A program made the position numbers and the translations under genes. The notes beneath the pieces were generated by a model that saw only the letters and a program-made list of their open reading frames with translations, was not told the origin of the DNA and did no database searches. From positions 1 to 64,000 of the forward strand of contig JBAQYF010000026.1 of assembly GCA_049299895.1 (NCBI GenBank): a DNA stretch of 64,000 bases, read 5' to 3'. The stretch comes from CAIYYO01 sp049299895. GTDB lineage: Archaea > Altiarchaeota > Altiarchaeia > IMC4 > QMZM01. Positions 49,013 to 59,453 of the stretch are shown piece by piece (within the stretch, counting starts at the first letter, position 1; each line of letters begins with the position of its first letter).

Positions 49013-52000
49013 TTGGCAAAGAAAAAATACACAGGAAACTCCGGCGCAAAGTCGCACGACAAAACCCCTGGATTCTCAGGGAATGATTCAGATAATAAAA
49101 AACAGGCAGATGGAATGACATTCCGCAGTTGGGGGGAACACCTGCAGGAGCCGTTCCTGATAATCTCGCTCCTGGCAGCCTTATTGAGCATAGGCATGCT
49201 TGCGAATCTCACATTCATAGACGTAAACTCTGAAAGTGCACTATCCTCTACGCGCACGGCATCGCTGGCATGCACGGCCATCATAGCATTATTAGGCGTC
49301 GCAGCTACCGTTCTGGCAACGTTGTACTACCAGAAAGGCAGGAAGAACACCCATTTCATAGGGATCGTCCTGCTGTTATTCGTAGCCGCACTGTTCGCCT
49401 TTTGGTCTTACGACCGCCTCAACAACGCAAGCTATTTCGAAGCAAGAGACTACGGAGTATTTGCGTTCTTCCTGGGTGTATTGCCTTTGTTCTACGCGCT
49501 CTGGATGCACAAGGTCCTTTCGGCGGGAACATCCCTAATAGTTCCCATATTCATGCTGGCCCTGCTGATACACATTGCACCGGCATATACGCCCTCTTAC
49601 GCGACCTGGCAGGGGAATTACATAGCGGACCTGGACTCGTATTTCAGGCTCAGGAACGCAGATACCGTTTACAAAACGGGTTACACCCCGGACCGTGAGA
49701 CACTCGTATACCCCCAGCTTCCGGTAGTTATCCACCCTGACGGAACGCTGGACTCAACCCAGGATTTCGTCAACATAAAATTCGGATCACAGGTCTTCCT
49801 CGCATCAATAACCAACGTCATGGCGTCATTCGGTTACACGATCATAGACATGGCGATGATATACCCGGGCGTCCTTGCAGCATTCATCGTCGTGCTTCTA
49901 TTCTACTTTATAAAAGAACTGTTCAACGACATGGCGCCTTACAATTACGCCGCCGCCGGGCTCGGGGCGCTTATGCTGGCGATCAATTCCTCGTTCTCGA
50001 CAAAGGCGATTGCAACAAACTGCGACGTCGACACGTTCGGAATGTTCGTCACCCTGGGGGCATTTTTCCTTCTGGCATTGTCCTATAAAAGAAAAAGCCT
50101 GCTCATCGCCGTAATGGCAGGATTCGCATTAATGTTCCTCAACATGTCATGGACAGGGTATTCATACGCGGTGCTTGTCCTGGGAATACTCGGCATGACT
50201 TATCCAGTGATGAGTTTCATAAACAAGAAAAGCGCAGTGGAGCACCTGCCGTATTTTGTCATCCCCCTCGTCATAGGCTATTTTGGTATTTTAGTCTTCC
50301 ACCACCACGGAGACCCCCTAACGTTCACGTTACCGGAATACAGCTATCTTTTGCCTCTCGGAGCAATGCTGTTCATATCGTTCCTGCTTGAAGCAGTCAG
50401 GACATATTCAAACAAGCCCGTCTCACATAGCGGCGCCGGCCTGGAGGACAGATTCGAACACACCATGCAGAAATACGCCCTTCCGCTCTTTGTGATAATG
50501 CTGCTAGGATCCGCATTTTATGTGTTCTTCGTCTCAAGCCCGGACAATATCCTGGGGTATACTGTGAGCCTGTTTAAGCCCCCGATCCAGACCAACATAA
50601 TAGAGCAGACCACGGCAGAGCAAAAGGCCCTGTGCGACGGCCTAGGAACCGGAGACTGCCTAAACAAGCTCAGATCCGAATTCGGACTGGAAGTGCTTTT
50701 CGCACTGGGCATGATATTCGTGCTCGGATATTACATGCTGTTCCAAAGAAGTTTCGGAGCAGCATTCATCCTGATATGGAGCCTGCCCATGTTTTGGGGT
50801 GTCGTCTACAAATCGCAGTATCACTTCATCGCGAGCGTCCCCCTGGTCGCCCTGGGAGCAACCATCGGCCTCGTGATCGCGTTGAGCAAAAAAGACATCC
50901 AGGGGCTCAGGGTGATCCCCCTCCTGATCCTGGTGTTCTTCCCCATCATATTCATTGTACTGTTCAGCGGCATGCCTTTCTTCGGACCGTTCGGCGGCGC
51001 AACACCCATGTACATGGGCGCATCGGGAGACAGGATCTTCTGGCAGGGAACATTCGACTGGCTGAAGATGCAGCCGTACAATACAGTGGTACTCACATGG
51101 TGGGACTACGGGCACTGGATAACCGCGATGACCGGGAAGATAAGCATCCTCGACGGAAACAAGGCAGAACCGTTCATGGTAAAAGACATAGCCAGGTTCC
51201 ACGACTTGACGGAGAATGAATCGGAAGCACTGGACATAGCAAAGAAATACGAATCGTCCGTTGTCGTGATAGACTGGACGATGATAGGAAAAAGCGGGGC
51301 TCCGCACTTTATCGCAACAGGAGGCTTCGGAAGCAACATACCGCTTAATAGGATAGGCGCGAAGGTAGACTGCGTGAAGGGAAGCAATTGCGAAGTAATA
51401 AGGGACATAGGAGCGGCAGGCGCTTACGCATCGACCCGGGTAGATTCAGAGAACCCAAACAACAGTGGATACATCGTAATCGACCTTACGTTCGACTACC
51501 CGATAAACAGCGTCACCATGCATCTCCCCGATGACGGGAACGCGTACAGGTACAGGGTAGAACTTTCAGACGACAAGGTCAACTGGCACACCGTCGTTGA
51601 CAAGACAGAGAGCGATATGCGCGGAACGCAGACCCACCAGTTCAAGCAGGAATCGGCGCAGTACCTAAAGATAACAGGCACATACACTTCATCAGGAAAC
51701 GAGTTCAGGCTGTCGGGCGCAGACATATACACGCCGTATTTCGCAGGGTCATACCTGGGATACGGGCAATGCGAGTTCAACCCTGATCCGGCGGCAAGCA
51801 CAATAAAGGCCGTACCTAAGCAGAACGACAAAGGAGGATTTGACATGGTCAGCACCCTCTACTTCGGATGCAACAACGGATTAGCGCTGATATTCGAAGT
51901 CAAGAACGGAGCATATTCCGCAGACAACGTCTATGTCGTTAACCAAAGACAAGCCTTCCCGTGGAAGGCATGGACTGAGGCATATGGATCTTCCATACTC

Positions 52001-52327
52001 GGAGTCCAGTCGTTGAAAGACATACTGGGGAATGCACTGAACTATCCGGACAACTATATCAACTTCCCAACTTTCAACACCCTGGTATACGTCCCGAATC
52101 AGGACGGCTATGACTATAACAACGTGATGATGACCAAGCTCTACCTGGGAGAATACCTGCAGGAATACCAGCAGGCAGGCCTTGCCAATGAAAGCATCCA
52201 GCCGGCAAAATACTTCCAGTTGATCGACGGATTCAAGGGCGACAAGGCGGACTACTCTTACTACGGCTACGTGAGAGCGTACAAGATAAATTACCCCGGG
52301 AACGTGAACGCATCCGTTTCCCCATAA
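49013..52327 (+). CDS. aglB: Oligosaccharyltransferase AglB with a discoidin-like insertion
   Basis: The 1104-residue enzyme starts with TTG at 49013, before AKKKYTGNSG. About 12 membrane helices fill residues 45-670. The catalytic WWDYG motif is at 696-700 (TWWDYGHWITAMTGKISILD), and DLDSYFRLR and NCDVDTFGMF carry acidic active-site residues. Residues about 816-907 form an apparent F5/8-C or discoidin-like domain (DDGNAYRYRVELSDDKVNWH; GTYTSSGNEFRLSGADIYT) inside the extracellular region, which is unusual. It transfers a glycan to Asn in N-x-S/T of secreted proteins, many of which follow downstream. Confidence 0.93.
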   Translation: MAKKKYTGNSGAKSHDKTPGFSGNDSDNKKQADGMTFRSWGEHLQEPFLIISLLAALLSIGMLANLTFIDVNSESALSSTRTASLACTAIIALLGVAATVLATLYYQKGRKNTHFIGIVLLLFVAALFAFWSYDRLNNASYFEARDYGVFAFFLGVLPLFYALWMHKVLSAGTSLIVPIFMLALLIHIAPAYTPSYATWQGNYIADLDSYFRLRNADTVYKTGYTPDRETLVYPQLPVVIHPDGTLDSTQDFVNIKFGSQVFLASITNVMASFGYTIIDMAMIYPGVLAAFIVVLLFYFIKELFNDMAPYNYAAAGLGALMLAINSSFSTKAIATNCDVDTFGMFVTLGAFFLLALSYKRKSLLIAVMAGFALMFLNMSWTGYSYAVLVLGILGMTYPVMSFINKKSAVEHLPYFVIPLVIGYFGILVFHHHGDPLTFTLPEYSYLLPLGAMLFISFLLEAVRTYSNKPVSHSGAGLEDRFEHTMQKYALPLFVIMLLGSAFYVFFVSSPDNILGYTVSLFKPPIQTNIIEQTTAEQKALCDGLGTGDCLNKLRSEFGLEVLFALGMIFVLGYYMLFQRSFGAAFILIWSLPMFWGVVYKSQYHFIASVPLVALGATIGLVIALSKKDIQGLRVIPLLILVFFPIIFIVLFSGMPFFGPFGGATPMYMGASGDRIFWQGTFDWLKMQPYNTVVLTWWDYGHWITAMTGKISILDGNKAEPFMVKDIARFHDLTENESEALDIAKKYESSVVVIDWTMIGKSGAPHFIATGGFGSNIPLNRIGAKVDCVKGSNCEVIRDIGAAGAYASTRVDSENPNNSGYIVIDLTFDYPINSVTMHLPDDGNAYRYRVELSDDKVNWHTVVDKTESDMRGTQTHQFKQESAQYLKITGTYTSSGNEFRLSGADIYTPYFAGSYLGYGQCEFNPDPAASTIKAVPKQNDKGGFDMVSTLYFGCNNGLALIFEVKNGAYSADNVYVVNQRQAFPWKAWTEAYGSSILGVQSLKDILGNALNYPDNYINFPTFNTLVYVPNQDGYDYNNVMMTKLYLGEYLQEYQQAGLANESIQPAKYFQLIDGFKGDKADYSYYGYVRAYKINYPGNVNASVSP

Positions 52328-52360
52328 AAGTATTATAACAGGGAAACAACATAGATAAGC

Positions 52361-53086
52361 ATGATGCCGCGGAAAGGACAGACAAGCATAGAGATGATCA
52401 TATCGATCATGTTTATCCTGTTCATCCTTGTCATAATAGCCCTTTTTGCCAGTGAAAGAAACAGGGAAGCAGAGCAGATAAAAGTCAGGATAGACTCAAA
52501 GAGAGTCTGCATGATCCTCGCGGACAACATAAACAATATCGCAGGGCAGGGATCCGGGTTCTATAAGTATTTCAGCTTGCCGGAGACACTCTACGGAGTG
52601 ACGGATTATAATATCTCAGTCTATCAGGACTATGTAGAAATATCGACAGACAATTATGCATGGACAGTCCAGACCGTGTCGTCCAATGTCACCGCACATT
52701 GCCTGGACAAGGGGGCTTTTAAAAAGAACAAGGTTTACGTCGAAGAAGACAGAGTACATATCATATGCAACAGGCCGGAACTTATGATACTCAACGGAAG
52801 CATGTGGCCGCCGTACGCTTATACAAACAAGAGCATCAATCTGAGCGTGAGGGTGATGAACTTTGGACCGGTAGATGCCGGATCGTTCAACGTTTCTTTC
52901 AACGGCACGACAAAGACCGTCTCTTCGCTCGGATCAGAGGAAGAAATAGAAGTATTCTTCTCTTATAACACGACAGAATCCCCGGGGGAGTATCCAATCG
53001 GGATATCAGTCAACGCGCCTTATCCCGAAAGCATAACAACAAATAATTTTTTTAACAGCACGCTAAATGTGGTCAAAGAAGATTAG
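52361..53086 (+). CDS. Pilin-like protein with class III signal peptide
   Basis: The 241-residue protein begins MMPRKGQTSIEMIISIMFIL: a short basic leader, then QTSIE and a long hydrophobic helix, the archaeal class III (type IV pilin) signal. The rest is extracellular with many N-x-S/T sequons (NGS, NLS, NFS, NTT, NST) and an Ig-like, CARDB-type end (SINLSVRVMNFGPVDAGSFN). An ATG one codon later is also possible. It is the first gene of the surface-machine run behind aglB. Confidence 0.8.
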   Translation: MMPRKGQTSIEMIISIMFILFILVIIALFASERNREAEQIKVRIDSKRVCMILADNINNIAGQGSGFYKYFSLPETLYGVTDYNISVYQDYVEISTDNYAWTVQTVSSNVTAHCLDKGAFKKNKVYVEEDRVHIICNRPELMILNGSMWPPYAYTNKSINLSVRVMNFGPVDAGSFNVSFNGTTKTVSSLGSEEEIEVFFSYNTTESPGEYPIGISVNAPYPESITTNNFFNSTLNVVKED

Positions 53087-53645
53087 GCACAGGAAGGCAC
53101 AGGCCAGCAGCGCCGAACTATTGATAGCTTATTTCATTTTTTTCATAGCACTCACCATGGCAGTCGTCCTATGGACGAATACTACAGAAACGATCAACGC
53201 CAGGGAACGACTGGAAGATTTTGACACAATAGCGGCCAACATCGCCGAAAAGCTTGTAAGGACCCCGGGAGCGCCGGTTAACTGGACGGCTGACGACGTT
53301 TTAGTTATAGGCCTCGCCAATGAACCAAGAAGGCTGTCGAACGAAAAGGTGAGTTCATTCATCGATCTTATGAACGATTCCGCCTACGACAATTCGTGCA
53401 TGGATGCGGACATCTCCAACTATGAGTGCAATAAACATCTTTTGGGGGTCGGGAAACATAATTTTTACCTGACGCTCGAGGATATGAACGCAACGATACT
53501 CAAAGTGGGCAACATAACATGCGCCGCCGGAAAATACCCGGTAGACGATGTGGAAAGAATAACCATCATGAGGACCGCTCTGTTCATGGAGAACATCACA
53601 AGGATGAGATTCACACTCTGGCATAATGAAACGAACGCATTATGA
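53067..53645 (+). CDS. Second pilin-like protein
   Basis: The 192-residue protein has a basic leader and class III-like start, RKAQASSAELLIAYFIFFIA, then a hydrophobic helix. Its extracellular part has sequons (NTT, NAT, NET) and Cys pairs. It overlaps the preceding pilin gene by 20 bases, so the two are translated together and may form heteromeric fibres. Confidence 0.76.
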   Translation: MWSKKIRHRKAQASSAELLIAYFIFFIALTMAVVLWTNTTETINARERLEDFDTIAANIAEKLVRTPGAPVNWTADDVLVIGLANEPRRLSNEKVSSFIDLMNDSAYDNSCMDADISNYECNKHLLGVGKHNFYLTLEDMNATILKVGNITCAAGKYPVDDVERITIMRTALFMENITRMRFTLWHNETNAL

Positions 53646-53676
53646 AACCGGAGAAAAAAAGGCAGGGAGAACATAG

Positions 53677-56600
53677 ATGAAAAACAGGGGATATATCATG
53701 ATACTTGATGCAATAATAGCTCTTGTAGTCTTACTCACAGTATTCACTGTCGTGCTGACGGTCCATGAATCTTCCACAAGCAAATTATCTGTTTCATCCT
53801 TCAAAGAGATCCATTACCTGTCAGAGGACATCCTGGACGTATTGAACAAACAGGGAGGGCTCGACGAAGTGGGAACATACTGGGCGGCAGCAAACGGAAG
53901 CACGTCTTCTCCCTACTGGTCTAATGCCACGAACAAAATAAAGGAGTACCTTGACCCCCTCATCCCTAAAAGATACGGATACCGTCTCGTCATAGACGAC
54001 ACGAACGTCATATATGATTCAGACAACGATTCGGCTTCGGGAAGGCCGCCCGAAAAGGACGCATTATCGGAAACGCATTCATCCAGGCTCCTTGTCGGCT
54101 ACGGAAAAGGGATGCCCACGAGAGGACAGGTTGCAAGAGCGTTCCTGACGAACATCAAAGAGAAACTCACCTCGGACTACATATATTTTGGCGGCTTCGA
54201 AGGCCAGGGCAACATAACAAAGAATATGGCGCTTCCTGCAGGCGTAGACACTGTGAAAGAGGTATGCATGGAATATAACGCAGGAGATGATTTTACGCTC
54301 GATATCGACGGCAAACATGTTCCGGGCGTTTTTTCCAGGAGCGCGACCAACATGTCTGCGAGCGCGCCCCCATGCCTGAACGGAAGCTATATAAACAAAG
54401 GCCTGTCAACGCATACCTTTGAGATACGTTTCACCGGCAGCGACATCAGGTATCATTACCTTGCCGGGGGATACATTAAGGTGACATATAACACCTCGGA
54501 ATACGACGCATACCCCGATACGGGAAGCACCAGGGATTACCTGCCGGGAATAAACGGGCTGATAAACCTCTACTCCGCATTTTACGTTCCCGGACTCCTG
54601 GACTCCATGGATATGCATCTGAAGTTCTACAATAACTATTCTACTTTTTTTAACGTAGGAGACATCCGGGTCTTTGATTCTTCCGACAACTCCAGCCGGA
54701 CATTCTGCGCCCCGCCTTACGGATCCAGGAGCGGGAACGATTATGAGTGCAACATACCGAACGCGAACCTAAGCCAGATACTCAGCGAGGGAGGACTCGG
54801 ATACATCGCAGACCTCTCCGAGAAAACAGTACCTATGAGGATGGGAGTAAAGAACATCACCGGCCTGGTAGGCGGAATAGACATGGCAGACGTTATCCTG
54901 ATAACGGACATCTCCGGGAGCATGCAAGACCGGGTAGGCTCAAACTCCGGCGGGGTATCCAGGTCATGCACCGACAGCCACTTATACGACAGCGATACCA
55001 GCAGGATATCTCTTGCCAAATGCCTCGACAAGGATTTCATAGACCAGATTCTCAACAGCACGAACAACCGGGTGGGATTGGTTGCTTTCAATACCAACGC
55101 CGACAGCCACTATGCAGACCTTACAACAGACGGCATGACATTGAAAAGCGAGGTGGACACGTATTCAGCCAACGACGGAACATGCCTCTGCTGCGCCATA
55201 AACCGGGCTATCCAGTTGTTAACAGTAAATGAAACCGTGCTGATACCTGAAAGCAGCGACGACTGGCTGCGCACGAACAAGAACAACTGCGGCAACAGCT
55301 GCGACCCAAGCACGATAACGGGCTCGTGCAACATATCCAACTGGTACACTAACGCATACGACGACAGCGCCTGGATAGATACCCATCTTCCGGATTTCCA
55401 TTCATCGCAAAAAAGGGTTTATTATTACCGAAACCATTTTACCCTGACTGCAGCAATATCAAATGCCACACTCGAAGTACTCAACGAAAAGGGGGTCGAA
55501 TGCTACCTCAACGGGCACCTCGTAGGAGTGGATCATGATACCTCCTGCAGCAACGTAGGCAGCTACTGGGACAACACATGGGACGTGCCCGAAGCATACT
55601 TTAATCCGGTGGGGGCGGACAATGTTCTGGCATGCAGGGTGCGATGTAGTTCGTTTTGGTACTGGGGAGGAACCGCTTTTGATGCCAGACTTATTGCGAC
55701 CTATGTAACAAACGCCTCGCAGAATAAGAAGTATATAATAGCCATGACGGACGGGCTGACGGGATACCGCTGCGGAAACTCGGGCGCATGCCCTTACCCG
55801 GGCTGCACGGGAACATGTACGAACACCGAGGGAAACATGGTCTGCGACGGCAACCCGGACAAATGCACGGGTTCCTCGTGCTATGACGCGATAGACGATG
55901 CCATATGCTCCTCGTGCAGGGCTTACAGCCAGAACGGGATAAAAGTGTATTCAATCGGGTTCGGCCCGGTAGTCGACTGCCCCAACGCCAATTACACGCT
56001 CACCAACATCGCATCCTGCGGCAATGCGACATATTACGGAAGCAGCGACGCCGGCCAATTAAGATTCATATACGGCGCCATCGCGGAGAGCATAATCAAC
56101 GCAAGCTACAGGTCCCAGACCATAGAGATAGTAGGGGATATGGCGACAAGCATTCTCTACCCGGAATCCCATATAGACTTTGAATATAGTTCGCCGGTCA
56201 ACTATTCCATCTACGGGGAAATAAGCCTCACACAGGAAACGCCCAGATTCAACGACACCGCAACATGCACGGGTTACCTGTACGTTCCGTCGATAGCGAC
56301 GGTCAGCGAGGCAAAGGTAACCTCATATTCCGCGGACCACTGGACGGACTATGTCGCAGTGAACAATCCGGCATCCACGGTATATACGCTGCGCAGCGAA
56401 ATCTTCGGAACAGATTACGTGCAGATAGGAGACCCGTCGATAATACACATACCGCCGGCGAACATCGTTTCAGGACAGAACAACTCCATTGTGATAGGAA
56501 CGGGTGACGACCCTGCATCGCAGATGGGCTGCTCGGAAGACGACAAAGCAATATACACCGTAAGGCTATCCAAGAGAGTCCCGTACGGAGACGTATTCTC

Positions 56601-56901
56601 CGAGAAGAACGGGTGCGTCTGGACCCTGGAATTCGAGGACGGAACAAACATCATCGAGAATATACCGAACGATTACAACGGGACCAAAGCGTGTTCGTAC
56701 ATGCAGGGAAACATATCATACGATATTAACGACGCCGTAGACGACGCCATATACAGGCTGGTCTCGGAACTGGATTCCAACGGGAACGGCAAAATAGACA
56801 TCAAATTCGACTCCTCGATGATAGAATTCGACTTCTCCAAAGCGGGAGGCGTGCAATCCCTGTGGGGGCCGATATCCATGAAACTCATTATCTGGATGTG
56901 A
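53677..56901 (+). CDS. Giant surface protein with a von Willebrand A domain
   Basis: The 1074-residue protein has a pseudopilin-like N-terminus (MKNRGYIMILDAIIALVVLL) with a single helix. A large extracellular region follows. A von Willebrand A domain with an intact MIDAS (DITDISGSM-type, VILITDISGSMQDR at about 405-418) covers about 400-800; it is interrupted by a Cys-rich module with a PA14-like look (YTNAYDDSAWIDT) and resumes at IIAMTDGLTGYRC. Two further beta-rich parts follow. Sequons (N-x-S/T) are frequent, so it is a likely AglB substrate. It probably is an adhesin attached to the pilus-like structure. Confidence 0.8.
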   Translation: MKNRGYIMILDAIIALVVLLTVFTVVLTVHESSTSKLSVSSFKEIHYLSEDILDVLNKQGGLDEVGTYWAAANGSTSSPYWSNATNKIKEYLDPLIPKRYGYRLVIDDTNVIYDSDNDSASGRPPEKDALSETHSSRLLVGYGKGMPTRGQVARAFLTNIKEKLTSDYIYFGGFEGQGNITKNMALPAGVDTVKEVCMEYNAGDDFTLDIDGKHVPGVFSRSATNMSASAPPCLNGSYINKGLSTHTFEIRFTGSDIRYHYLAGGYIKVTYNTSEYDAYPDTGSTRDYLPGINGLINLYSAFYVPGLLDSMDMHLKFYNNYSTFFNVGDIRVFDSSDNSSRTFCAPPYGSRSGNDYECNIPNANLSQILSEGGLGYIADLSEKTVPMRMGVKNITGLVGGIDMADVILITDISGSMQDRVGSNSGGVSRSCTDSHLYDSDTSRISLAKCLDKDFIDQILNSTNNRVGLVAFNTNADSHYADLTTDGMTLKSEVDTYSANDGTCLCCAINRAIQLLTVNETVLIPESSDDWLRTNKNNCGNSCDPSTITGSCNISNWYTNAYDDSAWIDTHLPDFHSSQKRVYYYRNHFTLTAAISNATLEVLNEKGVECYLNGHLVGVDHDTSCSNVGSYWDNTWDVPEAYFNPVGADNVLACRVRCSSFWYWGGTAFDARLIATYVTNASQNKKYIIAMTDGLTGYRCGNSGACPYPGCTGTCTNTEGNMVCDGNPDKCTGSSCYDAIDDAICSSCRAYSQNGIKVYSIGFGPVVDCPNANYTLTNIASCGNATYYGSSDAGQLRFIYGAIAESIINASYRSQTIEIVGDMATSILYPESHIDFEYSSPVNYSIYGEISLTQETPRFNDTATCTGYLYVPSIATVSEAKVTSYSADHWTDYVAVNNPASTVYTLRSEIFGTDYVQIGDPSIIHIPPANIVSGQNNSIVIGTGDDPASQMGCSEDDKAIYTVRLSKRVPYGDVFSEKNGCVWTLEFEDGTNIIENIPNDYNGTKACSYMQGNISYDINDAVDDAIYRLVSELDSNGNGKIDIKFDSSMIEFDFSKAGGVQSLWGPISMKLIIWM

Positions 56902-56910
56902 AGGGATAAA

Positions 56911-58347
56911 ATGACAGAAAAAAGAATGGACAAAGGTATATTCTTCACCCTGGCAATAGTCCTGCTCATGATCCCCCTGATCTTCCTGGCATCTTTCTAT
57001 CTGATGTCTACGGAAACAAAAATAGACGATACGACTTCCAGGATAAGATGCGACGAATTGCACTATTTTGTAGAGGACGTTAAACGGGACCTCTCCAGAG
57101 CCGTTTCAATATTCGGAAGAAGAGCGGCCATATATGCCATAGACCACGTCGTAAATTCGTCTACTCCCATGATGAACTATACGTTCAACTGCACAAGCAT
57201 GTGCAATGTGGACTGCGAAAAAATCATATATCCCAGGACGGGATCCGAGGCGGCCATAGCGGAACTCGCACTCTGCGGCACCCTGAACGGGACCAACGTC
57301 ACCTACATGGTCAATCACACAGTGAGGGAATGGATAAACAGGATAGAGATGAGGGGAGCAGACAAGAACATGCGGATAAACATAACCCTAAAAGAGATCA
57401 AGGTCCTGCCCATCGACGCCTGGAATTTCTCCATAGTCCTGGACAACGACATAAAAGTCATCGATGACACAAACATCTGTTATTACATGGGCCTGCACAG
57501 GGCCACCGAGTCCAATACCTCGATAATAGGCCTTGAAGACCCGCTTTACACCCTTGGTACGTCAGGGAGGATAATAAAGTATATCGATAACTGTGAGATA
57601 CGATTCAACCAGAGCGAATTAATCAAAACAGGCACCGGCAACGGAACCTCTGCAGGAAGCGCGATACTGGACGATACCGCAAGCGCAGGCAACGCCTCGA
57701 CTTATTGCACGGACCACCCGGGGACAGTCGGGGACATGATACTTGTGCTGGACAACGGCTACGCAAACTGCACCAAATACGAGACGGACTGTTTCAACAA
57801 CGCCTCACCCATCCATTACGCAGGAGTAATAGACTACGGAAGCTTTGGACAAAAATTCGAAACACCCACCAGATGCAACATCAGCATACCCTACGCCAGG
57901 GACACAAGCGACCTGAACCTAAGCGACGGAGAATGCATTAAACTGTCGTCCGGAACCGTTCTTACAGGCATAAACTATGACGTAGTAGATTATTCCTGCT
58001 ATCAGGTAAGCAACATAAGCGCGTATCCGACGAACTGTTCATCCAACTACTCAGACGGCCCCAGCTTCTTCGACCGGCTCGACGGCAGATACAACCTCTC
58101 GGAAAGATACTCCAACCAGTCCAGGGAATATTACAATAATCCATCCATAGGAATAGAAACACTCATAGATTATTCCGACCTGATAGATCACAACATCATC
58201 CCGTATGAAAATACGTCAACGATCGACTACCTGTACTGGCAGAACGTCAATGGACACAGCCTGTGCGGCTACTGCAAGGGACCATATCCCTCAATCAAAC
58301 TGGATTGCCCGCATGAAACAAGATTCAACCAGTCCGCAGGATGCTAG
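56911..58347 (+). CDS. Sequon-rich surface protein with an N-terminal membrane anchor
   Basis: The 478-residue protein starts MTEKRMDKGIFFTLAIVLLM, with a helix up to about residue 30. A large extracellular domain follows with very many N-x-S/T sites (NSS, NYT, NCT, NVT, NHT, NIT, NAS) and about a dozen Cys. No known domain was recognised. It begins 10 bases after the vWA gene and should be part of the same structure. It would be heavily glycosylated if AglB acts on it. Confidence 0.7.
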   Translation: MTEKRMDKGIFFTLAIVLLMIPLIFLASFYLMSTETKIDDTTSRIRCDELHYFVEDVKRDLSRAVSIFGRRAAIYAIDHVVNSSTPMMNYTFNCTSMCNVDCEKIIYPRTGSEAAIAELALCGTLNGTNVTYMVNHTVREWINRIEMRGADKNMRINITLKEIKVLPIDAWNFSIVLDNDIKVIDDTNICYYMGLHRATESNTSIIGLEDPLYTLGTSGRIIKYIDNCEIRFNQSELIKTGTGNGTSAGSAILDDTASAGNASTYCTDHPGTVGDMILVLDNGYANCTKYETDCFNNASPIHYAGVIDYGSFGQKFETPTRCNISIPYARDTSDLNLSDGECIKLSSGTVLTGINYDVVDYSCYQVSNISAYPTNCSSNYSDGPSFFDRLDGRYNLSERYSNQSREYYNNPSIGIETLIDYSDLIDHNIIPYENTSTIDYLYWQNVNGHSLCGYCKGPYPSIKLDCPHETRFNQSAGC

Positions 58348-58373
58348 AGAAGGGATTCATCGGGGGGTATAAA

Positions 58374-58382
58374 TCTTTATAA
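58374..58382 (+). promoter_or_regulatory. TATA box of the coiled-coil gene
   Basis: TCTTTATAA lies about 40-47 bases before the ATG at 58421, opening a new transcription unit after the surface-protein run. Confidence 0.45.
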
Positions 58383-58420
58383 GACAATAATTCAATATAG
58401 ATGATAGCAAAAGAAAAAAA

Positions 58421-59407
58421 ATGAGTATTGCCCGAAAGAAAAAAGAACCGGAAAAATCCCAGGAACCAACGGGCATATTGACCGGGAAGCAAGAGAGACG
58501 TTCCCGGAAGAAGGATCCCCTCAAAGCGCAGTTCGGCAATGAGACAAGGGCAGACGAAGCCCCGAAGAAAATAATCGAACCATCCGGGGACGTTGAAGAA
58601 ATAAAAGAAATTTCGGGGAACACTAAAAAAGCAGAGGAACCGTATAGCGAGCAGCTCCGGGGAATAGAACAGAGAATCAATGAAATAACAGATTATCTTT
58701 CCTCCCTTGAAAACAAAGAAAAGGAAAAACTCGGGGAATTGGAGGATATAAAACAGAAAAAGACTAACGCTGAGACAGAAAAAAAAGACCTGCTTGAAAA
58801 GAAGAACCGGATATCTTCATCTTTTGAGGAGATGCCAAAGAAAGATAACACACTCTTGGAGGACGTAAAGCTCCCGGGGGAACACGACAGCACCGGACAA
58901 GAACCCGCAATAGAAACAGGAAAACAGACATCCCGGACAGAGGATGACCTGCCGGAGACGGGAGACGATAACAAAACTGAAGAGCGCGAAACTGACGGGA
59001 TACCAAAACAGGCAGGCGTTGAAGCGCAAAAAGAAGGCCTCACCAAGGAAGAGATCATCCGGGGCATTGAGAAACTTGAAAAAAGGGATGATGAGAGGAT
59101 AGATGACCTTAAAAGAGCTCTCAGGATAACGGACAAACTGATAGTTCAACTCCCAATGAACCACAAGAAACAGTTCTGCTCCTCCCGCACCTTCGAAGAA
59201 TACGAAAAACTCCACAAAATCGTGTTCGATTACCAGGGAACGCCCATACAGAAAAAATACCTGAGGGAAAATGTGAAATGGATCCTGAGGGAAGTAGACA
59301 CGTTCCTGGGGAAACTCCCGGAGGGGGAGATAGACAATTTCCTGGCATCGAGCGATTTCGAGCAATATAACAGGATACTCGAAAGCTACGGTATAGTATC
59401 CAAATAA
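58421..59407 (+). CDS. Coiled-coil protein of unknown function
   Basis: The 328-residue soluble protein is mostly charged and helical. A Lys/Glu-rich start leads to long heptad stretches (INEITDYLSSLENKEKEKLG; QKKTNAETEKKDLLEKKNR), then a C-terminal globular part, ITDKLIVQLPMNHKKQFCSS. It precedes the DUF2226-like protein and the secretion ATPase. It could be a cytoplasmic coupling or assembly factor for the pilus machine; no family is recognised. Confidence 0.65.
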   Translation: MSIARKKKEPEKSQEPTGILTGKQERRSRKKDPLKAQFGNETRADEAPKKIIEPSGDVEEIKEISGNTKKAEEPYSEQLRGIEQRINEITDYLSSLENKEKEKLGELEDIKQKKTNAETEKKDLLEKKNRISSSFEEMPKKDNTLLEDVKLPGEHDSTGQEPAIETGKQTSRTEDDLPETGDDNKTEERETDGIPKQAGVEAQKEGLTKEEIIRGIEKLEKRDDERIDDLKRALRITDKLIVQLPMNHKKQFCSSRTFEEYEKLHKIVFDYQGTPIQKKYLRENVKWILREVDTFLGKLPEGEIDNFLASSDFEQYNRILESYGIVSK

Positions 59408-59416
59408 AGGATAAAC

Positions 59417-59425
59417 ATTTATAAG
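59417..59425 (+). promoter_or_regulatory. TATA box of the DUF2226-like/ATPase unit
   Basis: ATTTATAAG lies 29-37 bases before the ATG at 59454. This spacing implies a leaderless or nearly leaderless transcript. Confidence 0.5.
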
Positions 59426-59453
59426 CTACGCTTCGAAATAAAAGACATACAAG

